Assembly: GCF_011516765.1 (NCBI RefSeq)
Contig: NZ_JAAABN010000010.1
Coordinates: 1 to 64,000 of the forward strand
DNA from: Acetobacter sicerae
GTDB taxonomy: Bacteria > Pseudomonadota > Alphaproteobacteria > Acetobacterales > Acetobacteraceae
Length of the DNA stretch: 64,000 bases
Direction of reading: 5' to 3'
Part shown: piece by piece, positions 52,163 through 61,292 of the stretch
How positions within the stretch are numbered: position 1 is the first letter of the stretch
Layout: every line of letters starts with the position of its first letter
Position numbers and translations under genes: made by a program
The notes under the pieces: model-generated
Seen by the model: the letters and a program-made list of their open reading frames with translations, nothing else
Database searches by the model: none
Told to the model about the DNA's origin: nothing

Positions 52163-52923
52163 TTCCGTCCTGCTCCCGGTGCAGTGTTAAATCTTTCCAG
52201 CAGATTGGCTGCGGCGGCACTTTCGGCCGCGCGCTTGCTACCCGCTTCTCCTTCGCCAACCATACCGGCGGCGTGAACTTCCACGACAAAGCAGGGAGCG
52301 TGTGACGGCCCGTCCGCGCTGACCACCTCATAGGCTGGCAGAGCCAGCCCACGCGCCAGAACCCACTCCTGCAAAGCCGTTTTCGGATCTTTCGGCGGCC
52401 GCGCCTGCGCGATGATGGCGCTTCCCCACCACTGCCGGACCAGCTTGCGGGGCGGCTCCAGGCCACCATCCAGATACAGCGCACCCAGAATGGCTTCGAG
52501 CGCATCGGCCAGCACGTTCGCCGTGCCACGAATCCCGGCCTTGTCCTCGTGCTCGGCGACATCCAGAGCTTCAGGCAGTCCCAGTTCCTGCGCCACCTGC
52601 GCCAGCGCGGTGCGCGACACAAGATGGGCATGACGCGAACCAAGCGCTCCTTCCTGCTCATCCGGATAGCGTTCCAGCAGCCATTCCGCCATCAGCAACC
52701 CGAGCACCCGATCGCCTATGAACTCAAGCCGTTCGTTCGAGCCAGCGCCTTTGGTCTGGCTTTTCCCGCTGCTTTTTCCAGGACGCTTTCCCGTACGCCG
52801 CTGATGCGCGGCGGAACGATGGGTCAGCGCTTCTCCCAGCAACTTCGCGCTGGTGAACCGATAACCAATCCGCTGCTGCAGGCTGTCGAGTACGGTCTGT
52901 TCCACAAGATCCCCGTTCGTCAC
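52159..52923 (-). CDS. rnc: Ribonuclease III
   Basis: A 254-residue double-strand RNA endonuclease. The catalytic signature is 'NERLEFIGDRVLGLLMAEWL' and the second acidic site is 'ADALEAILGALYLDGGL'. A dsRNA-binding domain follows ('GPSHAPCFVVEVHAAGMVGE', 'GSKRAAESAAAANLLERF'). An Arg/Lys/Ser-rich insert near residues 38-60 (KRPGKSSGKSQTKG) is longer than usual. It overlaps era and lies 6 bp after lepB. Confidence 0.96.
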   Translation of the reverse strand: MTNGDLVEQTVLDSLQQRIGYRFTSAKLLGEALTHRSAAHQRRTGKRPGKSSGKSQTKGAGSNERLEFIGDRVLGLLMAEWLLERYPDEQEGALGSRHAHLVSRTALAQVAQELGLPEALDVAEHEDKAGIRGTANVLADALEAILGALYLDGGLEPPRKLVRQWWGSAIIAQARPPKDPKTALQEWVLARGLALPAYEVVSADGPSHAPCFVVEVHAAGMVGEGEAGSKRAAESAAAANLLERFNTAPGAGRK

Positions 52924-52929
52924 TGTCGA

Positions 52930-53736
52930 TCAGTGCACGACATGGAAAAGCCGGGCCCACCGGATTTCCGTCGGCCATGCCCAGAATTGCCAGATCGGGT
53001 GCGTCATATCCACAGAGAAGAAGATCATACCTGCCCGGCCAACGAGATTCTCCATGGGCACAAACCCGAGATCCTGATCGGCATCGCCCATGAACCGGCT
53101 GTCCGCGCTGTGATCACGGTTGTCACCCATCGCGAAGAAATAGCCGGGGGGGACAATGTAGTCAGGCGTATCGTTGCGCTGTCCATCTTCCGGAAAAAGC
53201 AGAACCTCATGCTCGACAGGCGTCCGCCCGGCGCTTCCCGGCAGGGTCTCCCGACACAGATGCCCTTTCCGGCCCATATGATATTCGTCCTGCTCGGCAT
53301 ATTCGCCTTCAGGCGCACAGGGCACAGCCGTGCCGTTGAGATAAAGCTGCCCTTCACGCATCTGGATGTGATCACCGGGCAGACCCACGATCCGCTTCAC
53401 GTAATCAATGGATGGGTTCTTGGTGAAACGGAACACCGCCACATCGCCACGATGCGGCTCCGCACCCCAGACGCGCCCCTGAAACAGGTTGGGAGAGAGC
53501 GGAAATGAGTATTTCGAATAGCCGTAGCTATATTTGGAAACCCACAGATAGTCCCCCACCTGAAGCGTCGGGATCATCGAACCGGAGGGAATGTTGAACG
53601 GCTCGTAGAGGAATGTGCGCACCACCAGAACCAGCAGAATGACACTTGCAAACCAGCGCACGAAGTCAAACAGGCTCTCCCCTTTACGGGCAGCCCCATG
53701 TCCCTGCGTCGTTACGCTTTCGTCCTTAGGCTTCAT
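52930..53736 (-). CDS. lepB: Signal peptidase I
   Basis: A 268-residue inner-membrane peptidase. One N-terminal helix ('WFASVILLVLVVRTFLYEPF') leads into the catalytic serine motif 'IPSGSMIPTLQVGDYLWVSK'. The general-base lysine is in 'YVKRIVGLPGDHIQMREGQL', and 'FAMGDNRDHSADSRFMG' is the third conserved box. The start at 53736 (MKPKDES) is preferred over the open frame to 53835, whose first 33 residues are unlike the family. Confidence 0.96.
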   Translation of the reverse strand: MKPKDESVTTQGHGAARKGESLFDFVRWFASVILLVLVVRTFLYEPFNIPSGSMIPTLQVGDYLWVSKYSYGYSKYSFPLSPNLFQGRVWGAEPHRGDVAVFRFTKNPSIDYVKRIVGLPGDHIQMREGQLYLNGTAVPCAPEGEYAEQDEYHMGRKGHLCRETLPGSAGRTPVEHEVLLFPEDGQRNDTPDYIVPPGYFFAMGDNRDHSADSRFMGDADQDLGFVPMENLVGRAGMIFFSVDMTHPIWQFWAWPTEIRWARLFHVVH

Positions 53737-53845
53737 TCCATCCCCTGTTTCCGCCTGATCCCCGCCACACGGCAAGGCTATCGCACCCTGACCGGGCGAA
53801 CGGCGGATGAAGCCGAGGCGACCCACCCCTGTCAAGCAAAAGCGC

Positions 53846-54253
53846 TCAGAGACGCGGCAGGGCCTCGATCATGACCTGCGCCAGTGCGTAAGGCGTATCA
53901 TCCGTCATCGACAGGTGAAGACGCCCCTCCATATCCGCCGGAACCATGGCGGCCAGCCTGACGGCAGCCCCTCCGGTCAGGGTCAGCACCGGCTGCCCGG
54001 ACGGCAGATTGCCCACACCGATGCAGCTATGAAACACGCCGTCGGCAAACCCTGTTCCAAGCGCCTTGGCGCAGGCTTCCTTGGCGGCCCAGCGTTTGGC
54101 GTATGCTCCAATCCTCGCCTGCCCGCTGCGACGTTCCGCCCGCGCCCGTTCGGTTTCCGTAAAGACACGATCCAGAAAACGGGCCCCGAAGCGTTCGATG
54201 GCTTTTTCGATCCTGCGCATGTCGCACAGATCCATGCCGGTGCCGATGATCAT
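53846..54253 (-). CDS. acpS: Holo-[acyl-carrier-protein] synthase
   Basis: A 135-residue enzyme that attaches phosphopantetheine to ACP. 'MIIGTGMDLCDMRRIEKAIE' and 'RWAAKEACAKALGTG' hold the conserved Mg-binding and CoA-binding residues. It stands between rsh and lepB, the standard alphaproteobacterial order. Confidence 0.96.
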   Translation of the reverse strand: MIIGTGMDLCDMRRIEKAIERFGARFLDRVFTETERARAERRSGQARIGAYAKRWAAKEACAKALGTGFADGVFHSCIGVGNLPSGQPVLTLTGGAAVRLAAMVPADMEGRLHLSMTDDTPYALAQVMIEALPRL

Positions 54254-54266
54254 GCCGGAAAGCCTC

Positions 54267-56549
54267 TCATGACCGCGCCCGCTCGACCTGAGAGATTCCC
54301 TCCACGGAGCGAAGCCCCCCGATCACACTCGACAGATGCCGCAGATCCCGGACTTCCACGTCCACCAGCACTTCCATGAAATCAAGCTGACGATGCACGA
54401 TCTTGAGATTGACGATCGAGCCATCCTGCCGGGACACGCCATTGGTGATCGTCGCCAGCGTGGTCGGCTCGTTCGCAGCAATCACCGTGACACGACCAAC
54501 AAACGGTTCGCTACCCGCCTTCCCGACACGTCCGAGCGCTTCGTAATCCCAGTCCACATCCAGAAAGCGCTCAGGTGTAGCGGCAAAGGATTCCAGCGTC
54601 TGACAGGTTGCCGTATGGATGGTCACACCCTTGCCGCTGGCGACCACGCCCACGATCCGGTCGCCCGGCAGCGGATGGCAGCAGCCAGCAAAATGAACGG
54701 CAATTCCTGCCCCGAGGCCGACCAGCGGCGCCATCCCGGCCCCACCCGTTTTCGGCTTGGGCACCGGCGCACGCGCCACGAGACCCGGCACCATGCGGGG
54801 GCCACGGGTGGTGCGGCGCAATTCGGGATAAGCGGCATGAACAACATCACGCGGCCCGATATTGCCGGTGCCGACCGCGACATACAGATCTTCAACAGAC
54901 GCCTGCTTCAGTTCCTTGAGCAGCGTCTCCAGCACCTTTTCGGAACCGTCCACGCCTTCCTGACGGAACGCCTTGGCGAGCGTCGCCTTACCCGAGTCGA
55001 GCGAGACCTGACGCTGCTGCTGCGCGACATAGCGGCGGATGCGGGCGCGGGCCTTGCCTGTGACGACAAACCGTTCCCATGACGGCGACGGCGCGCCGCC
55101 GCGAGCGGTCATGATCTCGACCTGATCGCCGTTCTGAAGCTCGTAACGCAGCGGCACCAGCCGTCCATTCACTTTCGCGCCGACACACGAATCACCGACC
55201 TGACTGTGCACGGCGTAAGCAAAATCGACCGGCGTCGCGCCAGCGGGCAGCGGAATCAGCTGACCTTTCGGCGTGAAGCAGAAGACCTGATCCTGATAGA
55301 GCTCCAGCTTGGTGTTTTCGAGAAATTCGTCCGGTGCTGACGAATCTTCCAGAATTTCGAGCAGATCCTGCACCCAGCGCGGGCGCTTCATCTTGCCGAC
55401 AACCTCGTCCGGCGCGGCGCCAGTCGGAAGCTGCTTGTAGGCCCAGTGCGCCGCCACACCGTTCTCGGCGATGTCGTTCATCTCCTCGGTGCGGATCTGA
55501 ACTTCAATTTTCTGATTGCGCGGATGGCGCAGCGTCACACCGGTATGAAGGCTCTGGTAACCGTTGGCCTTTGGTGTGGAGATGTAATCCTTGAACCGTC
55601 CGGCGATCATCGGGAAAGCGCCGTGGATCGCGCCGAGCGCGGCGTAACAGTCCTCCCGCGACTCCACGATGAGGCGGAACGCCATGATGTCGGAGAGCTG
55701 TTCGAACGCCACATTGCGGCGCTGCATCTTTTCCCAGATCGAATAGGGCGATTTCTCACGCCCCTTTACGTCGACATTCTCAATCCCGGATTCGCGGCAC
55801 AGACGCGCCAGCTCGCGTTTGACGTCCTCAATGATGTCAGCGCCCTGCCCGCGCAGGTAATTCAGGCGGGCGCGGATGGTGGCGTCGGCTTCCGGCTCCA
55901 ACTGAGCGAAGGCGAGGTTCTGCAACTCCGTCTTGACCCGATCCATACCGATACGGCCGGCGAGCGGCGCATAGATATCCATCGTCTCACGGGCGATGCG
56001 GCGTCTGCGATCCTCACGCTGCACGAAATGCAGGGTGCGCATGTTGTGCAGACGATCCGCCAGCTTGACGATGAGCACGCGGATATCCCGCGACATCGCC
56101 AGCACCAGCTTGCGGAAGTTCTCGGCCTGTTTGGTGCGGTCGGACTGGAGTTCAAGACGGGTCAGCTTGGTGACGCCATCGACCAGTTCGGCGATCGTTG
56201 GACCAAACTGCTCCCGCAGCGTCTCGATGGTGACGCCGGTATCCTCAATTGTATCGTGCAGGAGAGCCGTTGCGATGGATGGCACATCCATCCGGAACCG
56301 CGCGAGGATCATCGCAACGGAGAGCGGATGGGTAATGTAGGGATCACCCGCATCGCGCAACTGGCCTTCGTGCGCAGTACGCGCAACCTCGAAGGCCTTC
56401 TGGACGAGCGCTATGTCCGCGTCAGGATTGTATCGAAGGATACGCTTGATCAGGCGATCAGCCGAAACCTCGGTAATTTCGTCATTTTCCGATGGTGACA
56501 CACCCCGCCCCCGGGCGAGCACGAGATGCTTTTCCTGCTCCACCTTCAT
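54267..56549 (-). CDS. rsh: Bifunctional (p)ppGpp synthetase/hydrolase Rsh
   Basis: A 760-residue RelA/SpoT homolog controlling the stringent response. Order of domains: HD hydrolase ('ATALLHDTIEDTGVTIETLR', 'LADRLHNMRTLHF'), synthetase ('GRFKDYISTPKANGYQSLHT'), TGS ('VFCFTPKGQLIPLPAGATPV') and a C-terminal zinc-finger/ACT region ('HFAGCCHPLPGDRIVGVVAS'). Both catalytic centres look intact. It is the only Rsh in the window, as is usual in Alphaproteobacteria. It lies downstream of rpoZ. Confidence 0.95.
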   Translation of the reverse strand: MKVEQEKHLVLARGRGVSPSENDEITEVSADRLIKRILRYNPDADIALVQKAFEVARTAHEGQLRDAGDPYITHPLSVAMILARFRMDVPSIATALLHDTIEDTGVTIETLREQFGPTIAELVDGVTKLTRLELQSDRTKQAENFRKLVLAMSRDIRVLIVKLADRLHNMRTLHFVQREDRRRRIARETMDIYAPLAGRIGMDRVKTELQNLAFAQLEPEADATIRARLNYLRGQGADIIEDVKRELARLCRESGIENVDVKGREKSPYSIWEKMQRRNVAFEQLSDIMAFRLIVESREDCYAALGAIHGAFPMIAGRFKDYISTPKANGYQSLHTGVTLRHPRNQKIEVQIRTEEMNDIAENGVAAHWAYKQLPTGAAPDEVVGKMKRPRWVQDLLEILEDSSAPDEFLENTKLELYQDQVFCFTPKGQLIPLPAGATPVDFAYAVHSQVGDSCVGAKVNGRLVPLRYELQNGDQVEIMTARGGAPSPSWERFVVTGKARARIRRYVAQQQRQVSLDSGKATLAKAFRQEGVDGSEKVLETLLKELKQASVEDLYVAVGTGNIGPRDVVHAAYPELRRTTRGPRMVPGLVARAPVPKPKTGGAGMAPLVGLGAGIAVHFAGCCHPLPGDRIVGVVASGKGVTIHTATCQTLESFAATPERFLDVDWDYEALGRVGKAGSEPFVGRVTVIAANEPTTLATITNGVSRQDGSIVNLKIVHRQLDFMEVLVDVEVRDLRHLSSVIGGLRSVEGISQVERARS

Positions 56550-56701
56550 GCCTTTCCACCGGACAGGTTACAGTCAAACAGCGGAACGGCAGGAGAAAGC
56601 GCGGGGATGACGAAAATCTCCATGATTGGCCGGAGGAGGTTCAGTCCCCGTCAGACGCTCCGGAAAAGGAGCGCCCGGCGGTGTCATGTGTCAGAGCGGG
56701 T

Positions 56702-57088
56702 TCAGCGTTTGCCGCGGCCTGACATTTCGGCCTCGAAAGCGGCCTTCATTTCTTCAGGAGAGAGGTCAGTCACCTCCTCCTCTGCGGAACTTTCCTGCAG
56801 ACCGAAGATGTTCTGCTCGGTCGGGATAAGATCCATGACCTCTTCATCGGCAGGCTCAGGCTCGGGAGCACGCGCCAGCGAACGCACAAGGTCGCTGCGC
56901 AGCGGCTCAAGCTGAACGGTCTCCTCGGCGATCTCACGAAGCGCGACAACAGGATTCTTGTCGTTATCGCGATCGACTGTCAGTTCCTCACCGCGGGACA
57001 GGTTGCGTGCACGCTGAGCAGCAAGCAGAACCAGTTCAAAGCGGTTCGGCACCTTCTCGACGCAATCCTCGACTGTGACGCGCGCCAT
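56702..57088 (-). CDS. rpoZ: RNA polymerase omega subunit
   Basis: A 128-residue omega subunit. The conserved N-terminal half is '[20 protein letters not shown]', '[20 protein letters not shown]' and '[15 protein letters not shown]'. The C-terminal half is an acidic, poorly conserved extension. The position before rsh is the classic one. Confidence 0.96.
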   Translation of the reverse strand: MARVTVEDCVEKVPNRFELVLLAAQRARNLSRGEELTVDRDNDKNPVVALREIAEETVQLEPLRSDLVRSLARAPEPEPADEEVMDLIPTEQNIFGLQESSAEEEVTDLSPEEMKAAFEAEMSGRGKR

Positions 57089-57158
57089 GGGGCGGACCTC
57101 CGGAAAATTTTGTTAAAGACGTTTCCTACCACCATCCCCGCGACAAGGGAAGCCTTGG

Positions 57159-57683
57159 TCAGTGCGCGTCCGGCTCCAGCCGTCGGATCGCCTGAGGCGG
57201 CAGCGCATCCAGCAGGGCCTGCACCGTTTTTCCCGAGCCCGGCTCTTGCCAGTCAGGCAGAACATCCCTGATTGGCAGAAGCACGAAGGCTCTTTCATGA
57301 GCCCGTGGGTGCGGCAGCAGCGGAGCCACATCCGTTCTGACCAGCCCGCCCATGTCGATCAGATCCAGATCCAGAGTGCGGGCGGCGTTCACAACACTCC
57401 GGACACGCCCGAATGCGGCCTCAATCCCGTGCAATGCGTCAAGCAGCGCTTCCGGCGCAAGAGAAGACTTGCCCACTACGATGCCATTTATGTAGGGAGG
57501 CTGACCGGAGGGCGGAACAGGCTCGCTCTCATACCACGAGGACACGGCATCCACGCTCAGCCCGTCAAGCTCTCGCAAGGCCTCTACAGCCGCCTCGCAG
57601 GTTGCGGCGGGGGCTAACAGTTTTCCATCAGCAGGAGCATAACCGGCAAGGTTCGCGCCAATGGCTATCACAACCCGCACCAC
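57159..57683 (-). CDS. folK: 6-hydroxymethyl-7,8-dihydropterin pyrophosphokinase
   Basis: A 174-residue folate-pathway enzyme. 'VVIAIGANLAGYAP' opens the fold. The HPPK signature is 'ARTLDLDLIDMGG', and 'LPHPRAHERAFVLLPIRDVL' follows. The start is GTG at 57683, with GGAGGG five bases upstream. The frame extends to 57806, but the extra 41 residues are unlike the family. It is divergent from the NYN gene. Confidence 0.94.
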   Translation of the reverse strand: MVRVVIAIGANLAGYAPADGKLLAPAATCEAAVEALRELDGLSVDAVSSWYESEPVPPSGQPPYINGIVVGKSSLAPEALLDALHGIEAAFGRVRSVVNAARTLDLDLIDMGGLVRTDVAPLLPHPRAHERAFVLLPIRDVLPDWQEPGSGKTVQALLDALPPQAIRRLEPDAH

Positions 57684-57811
57684 TTTAACCCTCCAGACTT
57701 TAAAACATACCCCGGCCTTCCGGTGAAAAGACCGACAGGACTCCGGCGACACATAACCAAGTCTTAACCTGTTCGCTATACAGTCAGCGGTATTAAAGGA
57801 ATACAAACTTA

Positions 57812-58405
57812 ATGATCATTCATAACACTGAACGAACCAGCCTCTTCATTGATGGGTCAAGCCTTTACTCAGCTTCTCGCGGTCTTGGTTTCGATGTCGA
57901 TTATCGTAAAATGCTCGATTTCTTCGCGCGGAGATGCCACCTCCTGAGAGCGCATTATTATGCTGCGATCCTTGATACTGAAGAATATTCCCCCATCAAG
58001 CCGCTGACCGACTGGCTGTCCTATAACGGCTATTTTCTGGTGACCAAGACGGCGCGCGAATATACTGATCAGAGCGGTCGCCGCCGCATCAAAGGCAACA
58101 TGGACATCGAAATCGCCGTGGACATGATGGAAGCGGCTCCCCGTATCGATCACGCCATCCTGTTTACCGGCGATTCAGATTTCCGCCGCGTGGTTGAGGC
58201 CGTGCAGCGTCAGGGCGTCAGGGTCACCGTCGTTTCCTCCATGCGCTCTTCCCCACCGCTTATCGGTGACGACCTCCGCAGACAGGCCGACCAGTTCGTT
58301 GATCTGGCCGACATTGCTGAAGAGATCACCCGTCGACCAGCCGAACCTCGGCCGCGTCAGTCCCCGATTCGCCACCCGGCGGATCAGTTGAGCGAGCCTG
58401 AATAA
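57812..58405 (+). CDS. NYN-domain (LabA-like PIN-fold) protein
   Basis: A 197-residue predicted nuclease-fold protein. The acidic residues typical of NYN/PIN metal sites are in 'SLFIDGSSLYSASRGLGFDV', 'GNMDIEIAVDMMEA' and 'LFTGDSDFRRVVEAV'. 'GVRVTVVSS' follows. The last 20 residues are a Pro/Arg tail. LabA-like proteins are often predicted RNases, but the substrate is unknown. AAAGGAA upstream of the ATG is a modest ribosome-binding site. Confidence 0.9.
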   Translation: MIIHNTERTSLFIDGSSLYSASRGLGFDVDYRKMLDFFARRCHLLRAHYYAAILDTEEYSPIKPLTDWLSYNGYFLVTKTAREYTDQSGRRRIKGNMDIEIAVDMMEAAPRIDHAILFTGDSDFRRVVEAVQRQGVRVTVVSSMRSSPPLIGDDLRRQADQFVDLADIAEEITRRPAEPRPRQSPIRHPADQLSEPE

Positions 58406-58487
58406 GGCCGCACCACCCTATCCCGAACACCCCACCCCTTTAACTCCCCGGTGGGGTGGAAGGCTGTGTCCAGGAGCATATGACCAC

Positions 58488-59144
58488 ATGGGAGTCGTTA
58501 CCTCATCTGCCGCCGATCTTTCAGGCACGATGGATTCCATTGATAACAGTGCGGTCTGCCCGCGCTTCGCCATGCCCGGTTTCCGCACCGGACTGGCCGG
58601 TGAACGCCTTCCTTTCGGTCCCGCTGACGCCAGCCTTCTGATTGTAGCTCCAGCCTTTATCCATCCGCGGGAAAGTGACGACACGTCCCGCTTCGATACA
58701 CAAACCGAATCCGTTTTCTATGAAGCACTGACTGAGGCGGGTTTTCTTTCGCGCAGCGTGGACGAAAGTGGCAACATCACGCTGTCCCCTGTGGAAACCC
58801 GGTTTGTCAGCGTTATCCAGTCGCCACCGTGTTCCGACCTGCCCCTGCCGTCGGATGTCGTTGACTGCAATCACTTTCTTCGCACCGAGTTGCAGACACT
58901 CCCTCATCTGCGTGTTGTCCTGACTTTGGGTGTGCTCGCGCATAATGCGACGCTTGCCGCCTGCGGTGTGCCATTTTCCCGCGTCAGTTTTCAGAACGGC
59001 CAGATTTCCAGCATGCCGGACGGCCTCAGAATCGCGAACAGCCTGCTGCTCTCGCGCCACAATTTGGAAACCGGTCACATCTGCCAGCCTTCTTTCGGGA
59101 AACTCCTTCGGGAGATCCGGCAGGAAATCGACTCTCCGGAGTAA
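58488..59144 (+). CDS. Degenerate uracil-DNA-glycosylase-superfamily protein
   Basis: A 218-residue protein with the outline of family 5 (UDGb) uracil-DNA glycosylases but with altered key sites. 'LLIVAPAFIHPRESDDTSRF' stands where the active enzymes have a GLAPA...GANRTGRPF-type loop. 'NSLLLSRHNLETGHI' stands where they have an HPS-x-x-N-x-x-TG motif, so the catalytic-region His is missing. Of the four expected Fe-S cysteines only two have obvious counterparts (Cys24, Cys127). It probably folds like a UDG but lacks normal activity. The assignment is by motif position only. Confidence 0.65.
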   Translation: MGVVTSSAADLSGTMDSIDNSAVCPRFAMPGFRTGLAGERLPFGPADASLLIVAPAFIHPRESDDTSRFDTQTESVFYEALTEAGFLSRSVDESGNITLSPVETRFVSVIQSPPCSDLPLPSDVVDCNHFLRTELQTLPHLRVVLTLGVLAHNATLAACGVPFSRVSFQNGQISSMPDGLRIANSLLLSRHNLETGHICQPSFGKLLREIRQEIDSPE

Positions 59145-59407
59145 AAACCGACAAGGCACCCTGTCTGACCGCGCCAGTATTTGAAGATGTGCGGTCTCGC
59201 TTTGCCTGACTGATGACCTCGCTCCCAAGAACGACATTCATATCCTTGGGCGCAGACCATTTCCTCCATTCGACTGGCGGCATGCCCTGTTCCTTCATCC
59301 GGAACAGGAGGCAGGTCCGGAGATAGTGATTTCAAAAAAACTGTCTTATCGTTCAGGCATTCTATCAGGAGATATTTTCAGCCCCGATAAGAACAGGACT
59401 TACCAGC

Positions 59408-60298
59408 ATGCAGATTCTCTCTCCCGAAAATGCGCCGCGCATCGGTTTTATCGGTTTTGGCGCCATGGCCAGCCGGATGGGCGATCATCTCAAGACAGCC
59501 GGTTATACAATCAGCGCCTACACACCTTCCGGTCGCTCCCCCTCCCCTTCCGTTCCCATGCTCCCAACACCTCTGGAGCTTGCCAGACAGGCAGACACGG
59601 TTGTGGTGTGCGTGCCTGATGACGAAGCCCTCGCCGCATCAATGTATGGCGATAACGGAGCTCTGGCAGGCATGTCCAAAGGCTCCCTGCTGATCAACAC
59701 TTCATCGGTGTCACCGGAAGCGACAGCCACGCTGTATGAAGCCGGTCAGAAACGCGGCGTTGTCGTGCTGGACGCCCCGGTCTCGGGCAGCACGCCGGAA
59801 GCGGATTCTGCCAGCCTTGTCATCCTCGTCGGAGGAGACAGGGAAGACGTCGCGAGAGCCGCGCCCATCTTTGACGCCATCGGCAAGCTCACCATCCATG
59901 CCGGCCCGTCCGGTAGCGGCGCACGCCTGAAGCTCGTCATCAATGGGATCATGGGCGCAGGACTGACGACGCTCGCCGAGTCGGTCGCTTACGGTCTGTC
60001 CGCAGGGCTGGATCGCTCCATGCTGTTCGATGCGCTCGATCAGGTGGCGGTGATCTCCCCGCATCACAAGCGTAAGCTGAAAGCGGCGAAGGACGGCAAT
60101 TTTACGCCGCAGTTCCCGGCCCGCCTCATGCAGAAGGATATGCGCCTGCTGCTCGATGCGGCAGCGCGGGAAGCTGTGCCCGTCCCGACTCTGGCGGCAG
60201 CCACGCAGCAGCTTTCCCTCACCCGTCGTCTGTCACCGAATGAGGATTATTCCTCACTCATCCGGGTCATGGAAAAAATCGTCGCCAACGATCGATGA
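59408..60298 (+). CDS. NAD(P)-dependent beta-hydroxyacid dehydrogenase
   Basis: A 296-residue 3-hydroxyisobutyrate dehydrogenase-like enzyme. The Rossmann motif is 'IGFIGFGAMASRMGDHLKTA'. The substrate-binding segment is 'LDAPVSGSTPEADSASLVIL', and the catalytic lysine is in 'GSGARLKLVINGIM'. A helical C-terminal domain follows. Substrates of the family include 3-hydroxyisobutyrate, tartronate semialdehyde and glyoxylate; I cannot choose among them. It converges on the NDUFAF6-like gene, 20 bp away. Confidence 0.9.
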   Translation: MQILSPENAPRIGFIGFGAMASRMGDHLKTAGYTISAYTPSGRSPSPSVPMLPTPLELARQADTVVVCVPDDEALAASMYGDNGALAGMSKGSLLINTSSVSPEATATLYEAGQKRGVVVLDAPVSGSTPEADSASLVILVGGDREDVARAAPIFDAIGKLTIHAGPSGSGARLKLVINGIMGAGLTTLAESVAYGLSAGLDRSMLFDALDQVAVISPHHKRKLKAAKDGNFTPQFPARLMQKDMRLLLDAAAREAVPVPTLAAATQQLSLTRRLSPNEDYSSLIRVMEKIVANDR

Positions 60299-60318
60299 AC
60301 AAAGCGAGGCAGGAGGGC

Positions 60319-61152
60319 TTAGCGCCCTCTGACGCCCACCGCCATCACGGCCAGCCGGTCACCAACACCTCTGACCGCGCCGGTCGCGACCGGCGGGCGG
60401 CTCAGATCCCTGCGAGCCAGAATCGCAGGGAGCATGGCCAGCCTTGCTCGACGGATTTCTTTACGGTCAGGCAGAAATGCCAGTCCTTCCCGCTTCAGAG
60501 TGCTTACGATCGTGGACAACCGTGCGCTTTCCAGAAGGTCCTCGCTGTCAGCATGAGCGGACAGTCCAACGTCCGTGAACACCTCTTCCGGTAGCGGCAT
60601 GCGTCCACTGAGCAGAACCTGAGGCAGATACCGCACCAGCAGCCCTGTGCCGAATGCCGCCCCGGCGCGGGTCACAGCAGCCAGAATCGTCTCATCCTCG
60701 ATTCCCAGCAGTTCGCCTACCATCCGCTGCATCATGCCCGCGCCATCCAGCATGGCCGAACGCCACGCCGTCCAGTCTGCAAGACGGCACAATTCCGCCT
60801 CCCGGGCGTCAATCAGTGTGAGAAGTGGAGCCTTGCGGACAACGCCACTTTCCAGCAGGTCCGCCAGCGCAACCGCAATCTCATGACGGGACTGTCGCCC
60901 CTGCTCAGGGCTCTCAATCACGTCACGCCACCACTGAAGCCGAATCAGACCTGCCATTGGGCCGGTCACCGTGCCTGACACGGGCAGGACCAGCGCCTTC
61001 GAGAGCTCACAGTTCAGCGCAATGAGCGTAAAAGCCGCCGTTCTGATGGCCTGCGGCAGGAACATCGCACAGAAGAACCGATCCGGATCACATAAACGTG
61101 CTGTCGTTTCGCAGTCTGGCTTTTCCATTTTTAATGGATCTCTTTCTGCCAT
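60319..61152 (-). CDS. Squalene/phytoene synthase-fold protein, NDUFAF6-like
   Basis: A 277-residue all-helical protein. 'DCETTARLCDPDRFFCAMFL' at the N-terminus and 'AGLIRLQWWRDVIES' are typical of the NDUFAF6-like branch, where the second DxxxD prenyl-synthase motif is not conserved. In mitochondria NDUFAF6 assists assembly of complex I. A comparable role in bacteria is an inference. Catalytic squalene or phytoene synthesis looks unlikely. The frame starts at 61152 (MAERDPLKMEK); MEKPDCET is an alternative start. Confidence 0.75.
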   Translation of the reverse strand: MAERDPLKMEKPDCETTARLCDPDRFFCAMFLPQAIRTAAFTLIALNCELSKALVLPVSGTVTGPMAGLIRLQWWRDVIESPEQGRQSRHEIAVALADLLESGVVRKAPLLTLIDAREAELCRLADWTAWRSAMLDGAGMMQRMVGELLGIEDETILAAVTRAGAAFGTGLLVRYLPQVLLSGRMPLPEEVFTDVGLSAHADSEDLLESARLSTIVSTLKREGLAFLPDRKEIRRARLAMLPAILARRDLSRPPVATGAVRGVGDRLAVMAVGVRGR

Positions 61153-61292
61153 AACTGCGTTGAACCTTTCAGAAAGCTGTCAGCCATCTATCACGCAAGC
61201 GTCCCTTGACGCTTTTCCGGGTGGACCATAGCTGTTGAGGGCGGCGTCGTTTCGCCCTGTATTCGTGATTGCAATCCAAGGAGACCATCATC

